Part shown: piece by piece, positions 1-12,300 of the stretch
How the letters are laid out: the number at the start of each line of letters is the position of its first letter
How positions within the stretch are numbered: position 1 is the stretch's first letter
Origin: Antennarius striatus
Lineage: Eukaryota > Chordata > Actinopteri > Lophiiformes > Antennariidae
Assembly: GCF_040054535.1 (NCBI RefSeq)
Contig: NC_090783.1
Location: forward strand, 7,336,001 to 7,400,000
DNA length: 64,000 bases
Reading direction: 5' to 3'
Notes under the pieces: generated by a model
The model's database searches: none
Seen by the model: only the letters and a program-made list of their open reading frames with translations
Told to the model about the DNA's origin: nothing
Made by a program: the position numbers and the translations under genes

Positions 1-120
1 GCTATTTTGCGTGATTTGCTTTACGGTTTATTCTCAAGCTTGGCAAGTGTCAAAAAAAACAAACATTTCCGGTATCTGCCTATATACTGTATGTCTGCTG
101 TACAATCTCAGAAGTACATA

Positions 121-165
121 ATAGAAATAGAAATAGAAAGCCTTTATTGTCACTATACATGGTAT
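121..165. repeat. Fish repeat fragment (CTTTATTGTCACTATAC type)
   Basis: Tandem GAAATA units followed by CCTTTATTGTCACTATAC resemble a repeat tail common in fish genomes. The exact family was not determined. Confidence 0.3.
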
Positions 166-2261
166 AATGAGATTTGGTGGCATGGCAGATACTCTAATTG
201 GGTAATTCAAGCAGATTTGCTCTCTGCCCCTTCCCAAGCTGTGGAGGAACTTCCACCAGCCATCTGTAGAGAAGAACCAGGATAAAATATTTTCCTCATC
301 AGAACACCTCAAGATCAGCCAGCGACTCTCCCAGATAGGAATATGAAGGTTGGCATCCTTTGGGCCTTTGAAAACAATACTTGGATCACACTGTGAACCA
401 TCATCTCGAACATCACAGGAAAAAAGTGATCAATGCCCCTTAGACCTAGGTTAGATGAAGGATGCTATCTTTTCTGGTGATGGCAGGATTTCTTTATTTT
501 TCGTCTCAATGATAGGATCAAAGGAAATATCGACCCATCACCTTGACTTGCATGTCATGTGCTGCATGTCCTATAACCAACATGGCCCTCAGTGAATCTT
601 CCATGAATGGAGGTTTAAGTGAAACTGGTAGTCCAGGAACATGGTCAAAATTATCTAAGGGACTGTGCCTTGAGTCACCTGGGTCGGTGCCATCATGCCA
701 GTATTTGTGCTTTTGACTATTGCACTCAGAATGTGGCTAGTCGTACTATAGGCAGTGTCATCAAAGAGGCTAAATCCTCCTGTTGCAACATGGACTGCCA
801 AAATCATTTAAGATACCTCACCAGTCTTGATGTCAGAGGAAGTGATGTGGAGTCAGTACAGACCAGTTCCCAGCTGTGTCTCTGCCTCTGAGTGATGTTC
901 AATGAGCTAAATGGTATGCTTAACAAAATTTTGTATCTTATTGGTTCTATTTGTGCCGTGTACTATTTTCATTTCACATTAGGTATACAAGTGAGCTCAG
1001 GCACAAACCGTGGTGTGAAGGCACTGCCCTCGGCTCTTTTTTCTATGTTTTCCTTTACTGTTTTGGGTTACCAAGCTGGAAACAATCAACGTGAAAGTGA
1101 GCCTCCACCACATGTCAGCACCGTACTTCACTCTTTCTATTTGTGTTACTATGGCTTCTTTTAATTACTTGGTGTATATAGAGACAGACTCCTTTCTCAA
1201 CATAGACGTGAGCACTGTTTCACTACACAGCCCCTTGCGTTATGGCCAACAATTAAAATTCTGTAGTTGTATCATCATTTTGCAGCTTTTTTTTTTTTTT
1301 TTGGACTTGCACCCTGATCACACTGCAGCTTTCTTGGTACATGATTGTGACTGCAGATCAACAATGAAACCATATCAACTGAGTCAGTAATAAGCTTTCA
1401 GTGCTCTAGGCACCGAATAATAGCATTAGCTGAATTATTGTCTAGAATCATCTCGGGTTCTCTAAAATATGGTACCAGCAGAGATCTAAAATAGAAATAC
1501 GTAAACTGTGAGAAAGAAATATTTCCATTGTGTCCAGCATAGCATTATGATGTTAGTGGTGTCTCAGACTTATCAATCACCAGATATCTACACTGAAAGT
1601 TCATCATGGAAGTGCATCCAACTCCCTGCTGGTTTTGTAGTGACTTCCATCTCGCACTCAGAAGTACTAAGTAGCTATTAGTTACCCAAATAAAATGTAA
1701 GCACCTTGTAATTGTTATGAGTGTAAAAACTAGGTAAGTGTACTTACACAAAGTTCAGTACCAGATATTAAGTGCTTAACGTCAGGGATGCTGTTTTTAA
1801 GGATAGTATTCACAAACTGAATATGACAAATGTATTTAGGTTCTTTATAGATTTTTGTGCCTTGTGGACTGCTTTGTAAGGTTTTGAAAAGATTTTTGAC
1901 TGGGAAGAATTTGTTGTTTTTCTGGTTCCTTAAACATGAAGCAAACATTTTGGGAAGGACCGACACTAAACAGAAGAATATGAAAAAAAAAAAAAAAAAC
2001 AACAAGGAGTGAAATATATTTGGGGAGATACTTAAAGATATGTGTAGTTCACTGTTTTTTTACTCATCAAAACTTAATGGATGCTCAGGTTCTTCTACAT
2101 TCATACAATGTAAACATGCTTTCAACTTGTCACAGTCCATTCTCAGCTAATGTGTCAGAGAGATAATACAACTGCGTGAGCATGAGGGATACATGTCAGC
2201 TGGGTGCGTGGCAGGCAGGGGCCTCGTATGGGGTGGAGTTGTGGTGTGTGAAAAAGAGCAT

Positions 2262-2264
2262 GGT

Positions 2265-2320
<56 letters not shown>

Positions 2321-2329
2321 GCGTGCGTG

Positions 2330-2387
<58 letters not shown>

Positions 2388-2391
2388 TGTC
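2262..2391. repeat. Long (GT)n microsatellite with GTAT/GCGT interruptions
   Basis: Nearly pure GT with a short interruption near 2312-2331 (GTATGTATGTGCGTGCGTGC). All reading frames over it are low-complexity artefacts. Confidence 0.97.
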
Positions 2392-2558
2392 AGGTTTGCT
2401 GTGCAGGGGCATGGCTAGGATTGTAATGCAAGAGGAAAAGGTCAGGCAATGTAAAGTATTTGTTGTGCTGATGCAGGGAGAGGACAGCTGCTCGGAGAGA
2501 TCAGATGCTGCTGCAGCTCCAGCTTGGGAGTGAGTCTGCAGGGCTGAGACGGGGTCAA

Positions 2559-2568
2559 CTTTTTATAG
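2559..2568 (-). promoter_or_regulatory. Possible TATA/MEF2-like element, no gene attached
   Basis: The minus strand reads CTATAAAAAG, flanked by G/C-rich sequence, with CAGCTG E-boxes nearby (2488 region and about 2690). It looks like a TATA-containing core promoter that would transcribe leftwards, but no recognised exon follows inside the window. Weak evidence. Confidence 0.25.
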
Positions 2569-5500
2569 CCCCCTCCCCCTCTGCTTTTTCTAAAGCGAGA
2601 AGAAGGAGGAGGAGAGCACTGCTGACCCCCGGCACTTACAAACACAAACCGATAGCCTTCCCCCAGCAGTGATTTGGTCTGATTTAACTGGACAGCTGGA
2701 TCAAAACCAGGAAATTAACCAACTGAAACTGTTTTAGGAATTCGTCTTGAATCATAAATGGAAGCAAGCTGAATAAAAATCCAATATGACCCCTTGTTTT
2801 TGTTGGATCCATCGAAGTTTAACACTCACGTTATATCTCCTCTGTCACCTCTAGACATCTCCAAAGGACTGCCTCCATTCAACGAAAATGAAGTTTTCTT
2901 TGCCCTCATCCGATCCTACCTGTGATCAGTATCCCAGGACAACAGCCAACGACAGTTTCTATCCTCACCCTTCTGTGTTGCTTATTCTTGAAACAGGTAT
3001 TATTGTAATTTGTATGCATCGCAGCACTTTTTAGGATTATACACATTCAGCCACATTGTGCAGCCAATAATCTGCAATAATACCATATCAGCTTTGTAAT
3101 AATTTCCAGTGAACTGCTGCTTAGAACTCCTGAATGTCTGTTTGAGCTCTGTAACATGTATCGTCAAAAGAAATTACTATTGGCAAGTCACTATTTTATT
3201 ACAATGAATTCAATGTCTTTAAAGTGAAATAATATAACTTTGGAAAAACCTTCCTTTTTCAATCTTGCTGAATTCAGTAAGGGATTTGCTGCTATAACCT
3301 ATCTTGGTTTGGTATGAAAATGCTTGGTAATGTTAAAAAGCTTGATATCCAATGTTGTGTAACTGTAACTGACTGAGTCAGTTTTCCTGATATTATGTTT
3401 CTTAATGTGCTTTTTCTGATTTCACAGAAACATTTTGATGATTTTATCACAAAGATAAAATGAGTAGTCAACCCACCATACCTCTCCAGGAGATATGTTT
3501 ATTGTGTGTGGACTCATAACACTCATTCTGGGTAAAGATATGTCAAACTTAATGTGTTACGGTACCTCAGCCTTGTTTCCACTTTATCCCAGTGGCCAGG
3601 TTTAGCACTGCAACAAAAATCCCTTACTCCCAAAGAGCATAGACAGTTATTGAATAGGTATTAGTTAGATTTTTTTATCCATCCCACTGACAGCTTTAGG
3701 TATTTATATATTGTAGTTGGCCCTGTTCAAAACCTCCATTGGAGATACAACAGTTAGGAGGTCAGAGAGTAACGTGCTCTTGTTGTGGCCTCTCCCGACA
3801 ATTAATTGAAAAAGATCAATATGTCATGCAAGTGAACTTTTGTAGTGAGTATGGTGGCCTTTTGGCCTTGTTTGTTTTGGAGGATACTGAAACAGTAGAC
3901 AGATATCAGGAGGTTAGAGGGACTAAAATGTTTGTGGTCATACAAAAATATGGGTGTGGAAGGAATTCACAGAAGCATTGGAGAACAATTTTTGGTCACT
4001 CTCAAAGAGACACTGCCAAACTGTCAGATATCACTGGAGGGAGATGTAAGGCTTGGTTCTAAGCATGGGATTAGAACTCCTGTCCTAGACTAACAATAGT
4101 GTTGGACAGTTGAAATAATACTTTAAAGAACTTCTGATCCTGACTGACACATGTTACATAGAGGGGCAGTGCAGGAAGGATCAGATCAGGCCTTGTCCAT
4201 TTCGCTGTTAGGGATCACGGAGGTGATCAGAAAGATCCGCTGCACTATACCACCCAGGGCAGGTGAGATTTGCCATGAGATGCTTATGGCTATGGATATT
4301 GATAGTGTCTTATACCCAGACAATGCAGTTCATGACAAAATTTCTAGGCACAGCCATGATATGGAAATTGATCTCATCAATGTTTTGTGCAGATTATGTA
4401 GTTTAACTGGCTTTATCAAACTGTAAGTTTGAAACACTTCTAAATATGAATGGAATATGAATATAAAAATGATGGATTACTCCTTATGGGCTCTAAGTGA
4501 GACTTATGCAAAGTTAAGTCTGGATGGAAGCAACCTGACAGATGCTAAATGCAGATTATTATTATTATATTACTATTATTGAGGTGAATGAATAGCGTAT
4601 ATTGAAGTCAATGAGCCCTATTTACCCGCAAATCTCTTTATTTTAGGGTAATGACTGACAGAATGAGATTCTTCTCCTGGTTGGATGGGAGCAACCTAAG
4701 TGGAACAGGCAAGCTCCAACATCTGAAAGGATGTTAAATTAAACTATTGTTTTTTTGTGTTTTGAGGAGTGAGTCAAGATGGTAGATGCCTATGAACATG
4801 TTACAAAAACTCAGAGTTTGCAAAATGAAAATACATCCCTATTGCACAACAGCTGCCATAAGATTGTCCACTGTTGATGAAAGTCATGCACTCTTGGTTT
4901 ATTTCAGACAAAAAGATAATTACTAAAAATGAAAACAAGCACAATTTATTTTACATAGGGGACAGGGACCACTGCACAGAGAAAGGGGTAGGGTTGACTT
5001 GCCCCATAATTTCAGTTACAAGCGTAATAGTGAAGAATAAATAAATAAATACTTAAGTAAAAAATATAACATATTGTAAACATTGCACAAGTATATACAT
5101 TTCAACTATTTAATGCCAATTTACCAGATTCACCATAACATTTCCATGGTTTTAGAAGTCTGTGATTCGTGTTCCTTAAATATGTGTAACTTCTGTCTCA
5201 TGACTACAAGACATTGCAAATATCAGCACAATAACCAGTGTGTAAATCATGGATGTATATGTTTCAAAAGCACATTTTGCAATGAAAAGAACCTTAGCTG
5301 AAGAAGAGCTGGTTTAACAGTGTAATTAGGTCTGCATTACCTAAGTAATGAAATCCATTCAGAACCAGACAAGACATTTAGGCAATTACTTCCTCAGTTG
5401 CCTGATGTTACACTTTTGCGTAAGAAGATGGGAGTGGTGTCGATTTGAATGGCTCTGTCTTTGTAGCTGTGAATTATTTATGGGTTTCATCATTCTGAGA

Positions 5501-6677
5501 GAATACCACAAGGAGTCTTGCTATTACACAAGACAAAAGCCTCTAGATGGTACACGTGTGTCTATACACATAACACTATTAGTGCCTCTTGATAACATAC
5601 ATTGATCTGTTGATCAAATGTATGAATGAATGAATGAATGTGTGAGGTCTTTATTACACACACTGACTGGTAACAACTGGTAAGATGATGTTCAGAGGTT
5701 ATTTTCTCCTTTTGTTTCCCTTGAATACAGTACTTGACTCAGTTATAGTTACAAGCATCCCATGTAGATTTATAATGCAATCTTTATACTGAAATTTGAA
5801 CACATATTAAATGTATGTGGAGCTGCTGGTCAGTCCATAAAAATGCATTTTATTATGCCTCTGTGACAACAGAATCTATATGAAATGTCCTATAAGTTGA
5901 TTTAATTATATAGTTTGAATTCATGCTGCGATTTTCAAGACTAATTTCAGTAGACTCAACATATTTTGATCCTCAAACTAACTTGGGAGAGCATTTATGG
6001 AGTTTAAATGAGAAATTTTATTTAAATTTTGTGTACCTAAGTGACTAATTATGCTCCTTAATGTGAATATTTTAAATTGTTTGATTTAAAATAAATGTAC
6101 TGAAAATGAAAACATTAAGAATGGTGCAAGTTTATACATGAATTATCTAGAAATTGAAATGTATTATTTTGAAACTTTTAATTTTAAGTATTCAAAAACA
6201 AATGACAGTGTACTTTGTCTCACTAGAGAGTTTTAATATAATTATGGCAACTTGACCAAACTTTAATGGTGATAAAAGACATAAGTTTCTGATTTCAGAT
6301 GATAATATATTTTAAATATTATTTTGCATCCATGTAAGAACAAAGGCTAAAATAACATTAAAGCTCCTGTTAAACATTTATAATACTGTCCTAAATATAA
6401 AACATACAAGAACAACTTTCATTTCTCATATGAGCTTTACTTGTGAATATTACTTTATTTCATACATTTGGAATGGCACTAATGAATTATAGCCTATAAC
6501 ACTTGGTGCTAATGTTGAAGTATTTCTGATCTCTTGCAACACTTTATCATTAATTGATAATACAATATTGTTTTAAAGAGATTCTTCCAGATGTCTTTCA
6601 GCTAACCTGCTGTTGTTGCAGGTAAATATGAGAAACTAACTTAATCAAAATCGCATTTGTGTAAAGAAAGATGGTTA

Positions 6678-7001
6678 ATGGAAGTTGAGATGGTCTGAGA
6701 TAAGTGCATTTATGAATGTTGAGTAAGTTTGAATGACTTCATGGTCATATTGTCATATAGTGGCATTGGATATGTTTTATAGACAACATCACCTGTGCTG
6801 TGACTATAACATAAAATGACAGCAGCCAGGATGGCAGCAGAGAGACACTTTGAAGGGAGAAGCGAGTGCTGTGCTTGCACTTCACCTTTTAAAGTAAAGG
6901 ATATGATGAATGAGTGTAATGTAGACTCAAAAGACTACATATGTCTGCAATAAATTCAAATGCAAGTCACTGATTCTGTTCTTCTGTGAATTTAAAACAC
7001 T
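6678..7001. repeat. Dispersed ~320-bp repeat, copy 1 (3' flank of mttp)
   Basis: Same element and orientation as 9855-10173, with a few substitutions and small indels (the copy here has an extra CAGCAGCCAGG-like stretch). Its flanks show no match to the flanks of copy 2. The two copies 3 kb apart suggest either a mobile element or a local duplication. Confidence 0.8.
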
Positions 7002-9392
7002 TCAAGGACTGACCATGTTTAAACGTAACCAATTTTACTGCCCTCTGCTTGTAAGCAGACAACCAATAGACATATACTGTACAATAGGAATGTGATGTAA
7101 ACTCTGTTGTTCTGACTCCAGCCTTTTTGTATGCTGTGATTATTTAGTACATGTCTCATGGGCATGAGTGAACATTTGTACATGTCTATGTGGACAGATT
7201 TGAGTTTTTCTTTTGCCTTCTATTCCTCCTGACCTGCTTATCACAAATGACTGCAGTGTGAAACATGGCTGCTAACCCTTCACCACTAAAAACATACAAA
7301 AAAAATAAATAAATGACAAGGGTCAAAGGGAATCGAAAAGATTTATGCCAACACAAGCTCACATTTGGCATCTGCCTCCATGCAAGGTTAGCTTTCTGGT
7401 GACACTGAAACATCACCCAGGCAGAGGCTTAAGTTTAACCTGACAGTTTGCTGTTGTGTTTACTTGGTTGCCATGGATGCAGTGAGACTGGCAGACACTG
7501 GTTTGCCCCCAGCTGCTCTCGGTGGTTTCCAAAGAATCTACATTAAGGCCCAGTTGTTGCATTTGGCTGCCAAAGGGGAGGCTCTCATGTCATAGCTGTG
7601 ATAGAAGAAAATTCCAGATTTAGTGCATCACCTGGATCAGCGATTGTGTGTTACTTTAGGGCACAAAAACATTGGAAATACACACGTAAACATCATGAAA
7701 AAGTGCAGCTATGAAATGGTTTCATATACAATAAAGAAATGATTGTAAGTCTAGTGTAATCTACACTGCACAGAATCAATATAGACAAAAATGATTCTCA
7801 ATGGAAACCAACAGGAGGCAAGAACATTCAGTGGGATCAGTTGTATCAGTTGTTTGAGAATCTACAGCGATGCTGCAGTGGATCTGTGAGACTCTAGGCA
7901 CAGCAACGCTGTAGATTGAAAGATTTTCTAGTTCTTTCTAACTTTAAAAAAGATTAAAGGAATATTCCCATTCCTTTTGGTCCGAAAGCAAATAGATGTG
8001 AAAATCAAGTGACCTCCAAAAAGATTCATTTTGTAGGAATCATGAACGTTCAAGAAAAAATTATGGTCATGTGTCATCCTGGACCAAAGAAGTAGCACTT
8101 TTGTTAATTTAATAGGAAATAACTACAAGCAGCAAGTTTCTAATGCCTCATATAAAGAAAAATATTCCTGGCTAACAACAGGCAACAACCATCATATGAT
8201 CTATAATATAAATATATGTACTGTATTCAGCAGGCCTGTAGGGCGTCAAGACGTCAGGTTCATGTGTGGAAGTTCATTTGCATCATTTCTGAATCTTAAG
8301 GTGTATTTTTACATAATGTGGGGCATATTGTATTTCTGTTTGAAAGCCCATCAACTAATTTAGAAAAATAAATCCTGCAGGATGAGATAGCATTTAAGGA
8401 TTGATAGTACACCTGAGTGCTCTCTAGTATTACACATGCATACATGTCAAAGCAGCAGAAGCCAATCTTTTGTTAAGCATTTGAGTTTGTGTTAAGTGTA
8501 TCTTATGCTGAGCAGAGCTCTTTTAACAGGCTGTGTCACACCACATGGTCACATGACATACAGTATAAACTGATTTTGATTGTAACATTGGTGTAGTGCC
8601 CCTTTAAAGGCATAAGGAACATTCAAATTTTTGTCCATACATGTTGTTTTCCTAAATCTGAATTCAAACTCAAGTCAAAAGTGTCTCCAGTGCATTTATT
8701 GTCAGCTGATTAGAGCTCTGCCTAACCGGAAACGAGTTCAGAGTAGCTCAAAACCCTCAAAACAGCCAGATATTTTCAGACACAGCAATTACAGCATGTA
8801 CAAAAAAAAAGCAAAAAACAAAAACAAAAAAACATTCAAGCATTCATGAATTCATTTCTCTGCCTAAAATCTTAAGTGAAGCCAATGCACTCTCTTCATA
8901 GTGACGATTATGTTATTGTTATTCATTGAGAGTACTTTAGTCAATAAGTTATTTCAAGTGTGTGACCTGCTCCTCCTTCATAAACACATTTGTTTAAAAA
9001 AAAAAAAAAAGGAACGGTGACAGAACTTGACAGAACTGAGATATTTACACGTGCATCTATCCTGTAAATATGTTGGGAAAAATTACAGTGGTATTTTTAT
9101 TGCTATGCATAAAGCATATGTGTGTCCATCATAAATACATTATAAAGGAAATCCATAAAAACACAACTCAAGAATTCCTCATTTCAAACTGAAATATCAA
9201 ATTAAAATGACTTAAATACTCAAAGGAATGTAAACACTGTATGTGTTGCTAAAAGAACCCCAAAATATTCACCACTTTTATCTCTTACAGTCTTTCACCG
9301 CATGAGGATGAGGTGTGAAGTTGTCCCTGAATACAATACAGCCTCTTTTCAAAACAATTCTTTTTCCTGTAGTTCCTTTTTTTAAAAATCCT

Positions 9393-12300
9393 CTACCAGC
9401 TAGAGTCGAAAACCTTCTTGCACATGTTTGAATTTTCCTGGTGAAGCGGGAATTCAGATCCAGGGATAAACTGCTTTCTCCTCTTGCGAGACACAACACT
9501 TTTTCCTGATGATGAACTCTCATACTTGGTCAGGTATTCACTGAAAAAACATCATCAAAGACATAATTAGGTCTGTTGTGGACCAATGCAACATTAAAAC
9601 CCCAAAAGAGATTGAAACCAGTTCTACAGAGAGAGGGTGTCACAATACCTGATGGGGAAAGTAGCTTTGTCCATCTGCATGCATACTAAGAATGGATAGT
9701 CCGAAAACTGGACGGTGGTGATGAAGTCAAGCGATGCCTCTGTTTCAAAACTGACCTCCACACCTGCCCTCAAAAAGTCCATGTCCACTGTGATGTTGCC
9801 AGTAACCACCAACGCTGCCCTGAAACCAAGACCAGCATACAGTTAGTGCTACCGATGGAAGTTGAGATGGTCTGAGATAAGTGCATTTATGAATGTTGGG
9901 TAAGTTTGAATGACTTCATGGTCATACTGTCATATAGTGGCATTGGATATGTTTTATAGACAACATCACCTGTGCTGTGTGACTATCCCACAAAATGACA
10001 GCATGGCAGCAGAGAGACACTTTGAAGGGAGAAGCGAGTGCTGTGCTTGCACTTCACGTTTTAAAGTAAAGGATATGATGAATGAGTGTAATGTAGACTC
10101 AAAAGTCTACATATGTCTGCAGTAAATTCAAATGCAAGTCACTGATTCTGTTCGTCTGTGACTTTAAAACACTGACGTTGCGAGTAACCACCAATGCTGC
10201 CCTGAAACCACGACCAGTACACAGTTAGTGCAACCAAAAGGCAATAGATTGAAGACAAAAACTGTGTTTTCCTTTGTGAAAGATGACGTCATATTAAAAT
10301 TTGTCGTATTTTTATATGGTACATGTACAAAGAGCATTATTTTATGCAAATTTACATTACAAATCTACATAAATGTTTTGTAAATGATGTGCAACGATAC
10401 AGATTTATTACGTTTTATTAAGGATACTTCTCCACTTCATATAAATGTGGGATGATTCACGTTTCTAAGGACAAGGAGGTGTAAGAAGGAAAGTAGTAAG
10501 AAGAAGGAAAAAATGTCATTACCGTTACAGGAGTTCCTTTTTTACATTACAACATTTTTAAGTGAAATACACAAAGCAACATATTGAACATCATTTTGAT
10601 TTAATTAATTTTTTTATATGTACAGTGCGCCCTCGTGCATTCGCGCATGAACGGTCGCGACTTCAGCTCATTGCGGATTTTTGGTGGGCAGTCACGTGAT
10701 ACTGTACGAGCATTCTATTGGCTGATGGCATCCGTAAGTGCGCTCGGTTCCGTGGGTCTCTGACTTACGAGAGACACAAAAGTGCTTTGAATAGTCGATA
10801 AGAGTGTGGGAAAAAGTAATACAGATAGAAGGTGGTTTAATATCAGTATGGGGAGGGTCATAAATGTTTAAATAAAGTATATAATAAGGTGAAAAGTCTG
10901 TCGTTCTATCACGGAATTTGTTAATCATTTGTGGTTCCTGGAAGGCATTATCCGCAAGGGCCGAGGGCGCACTACGATTGTAACGACAAATTATTAGCCC
11001 TAAAATAAGATCCTTTTTATGTCATTCAGTTTCTATCAATTTTTTCTCTTATTCCACTTATCAAAGTGTGTCCACACCAGCTGATCATCCGACCTGTGTA
11101 GCTTTGCCCACAGACATGCCTTGGCAAAAATGCCAGTGTGGTTTGTTCTGTTTCTATACATAACCTGCCAGTCTATTATCAGAATGGACTGATATGCTGA
11201 TCCATTCACCTGCCTCTGCCACTCCCCTCCACAGATCATGGGTCAAATCTTCCTATGTTCTAAACCAAATAAAAAATGTGAACAAAACCCTGTATATGGA
11301 AATATGAAAAACATATTTCATTGCTTACAACGCTGCTTGAAATGTATCAACTCCACCACATTGGGAGTGGGTTTTTAAAAAAAAAAAAGTTATCCTAGTT
11401 CATCACAAAATTTCACATTTAATTTTTTTTATATCACTGTGTAAATTTACATGCAGAGTTAAAGTGTGAATCATAAGCAAATTTAAAGTCACTATGCAGG
11501 CTATTGTTTCAAATGTTGCGTTGCCAAAATAAAACGTGGCATGGTAAAATACTGTATATAAATATATACGGTACAAACTGTATATTAATTACATAAATGA
11601 ACAATTTTTATGTAAAAGCATTAAAAATCAGACTGAATCCAATTCTTGAGTTTACTGTTTTAAACCTAATAATGTTAGCCCTTATAAAAGGACAGGTGCA
11701 GCCATGTCTTGCACAGCTATGTCACTATTCAAATGTTTAAAATCTGTAGCATTGCTCTTCAAATCCTGTTTCATCATCGGATGCCACAAGCTAACTGATA
11801 CCAGCATGATGATGTGCTCTATCTTCAGCTGCTACTCTTGAGTTTTAAAATAGAGAACCAGATAGAACTGTCGTCATATTCCCACAAATGTAAAAATTAG
11901 ACCGGTGTGAAGTGCAGTATCGGAGCATGCCCAAGATGCTGGCGGAACAAATGAATCAGGCAACACTTATAGACCGTCCAAAGTTCACATGAAAGCAAGA
12001 TCAACACAGATCTATTTACAGAGCAGTGACATAGCTCGAACCTAAAAAATCAACTGTCCTTCAGGTCACAGTTTGTGTTCTAAGAATCACCTGTATTTTA
12101 CAAAGGCCTTTGCCCAGCAACTGTATTACAGCACATGTCTCTCCTCTGGTCTGTACCTGTTGTTGACGCTGGTCTTGGATTCTCTGTACCACAGACTGAT
12201 CTCCATGCCTCCAGAGATGTCAATGGCTAACCCTCCTTGAAACTCTGCACTCGCTTTCAAACCAGACTGCAGCGTGAATACCTGAAGTGAGATGAGCAAG

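Larger units (their letters stand above)
300..9390. other. 3' flank of mttp, no recognised gene
   Basis: Apart from the GT tract, the copy-1 repeat and the possible TATA element, nothing supportable was found. Short open frames (for example 619-891, 3739-4062 and 4151-4426 plus) match no family I know and lack splice or codon support. 300-900 minus has short peptide-like stretches broken by stops, perhaps an old retroelement. 7420-9300 is AT-rich and featureless. Confidence 0.5.
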
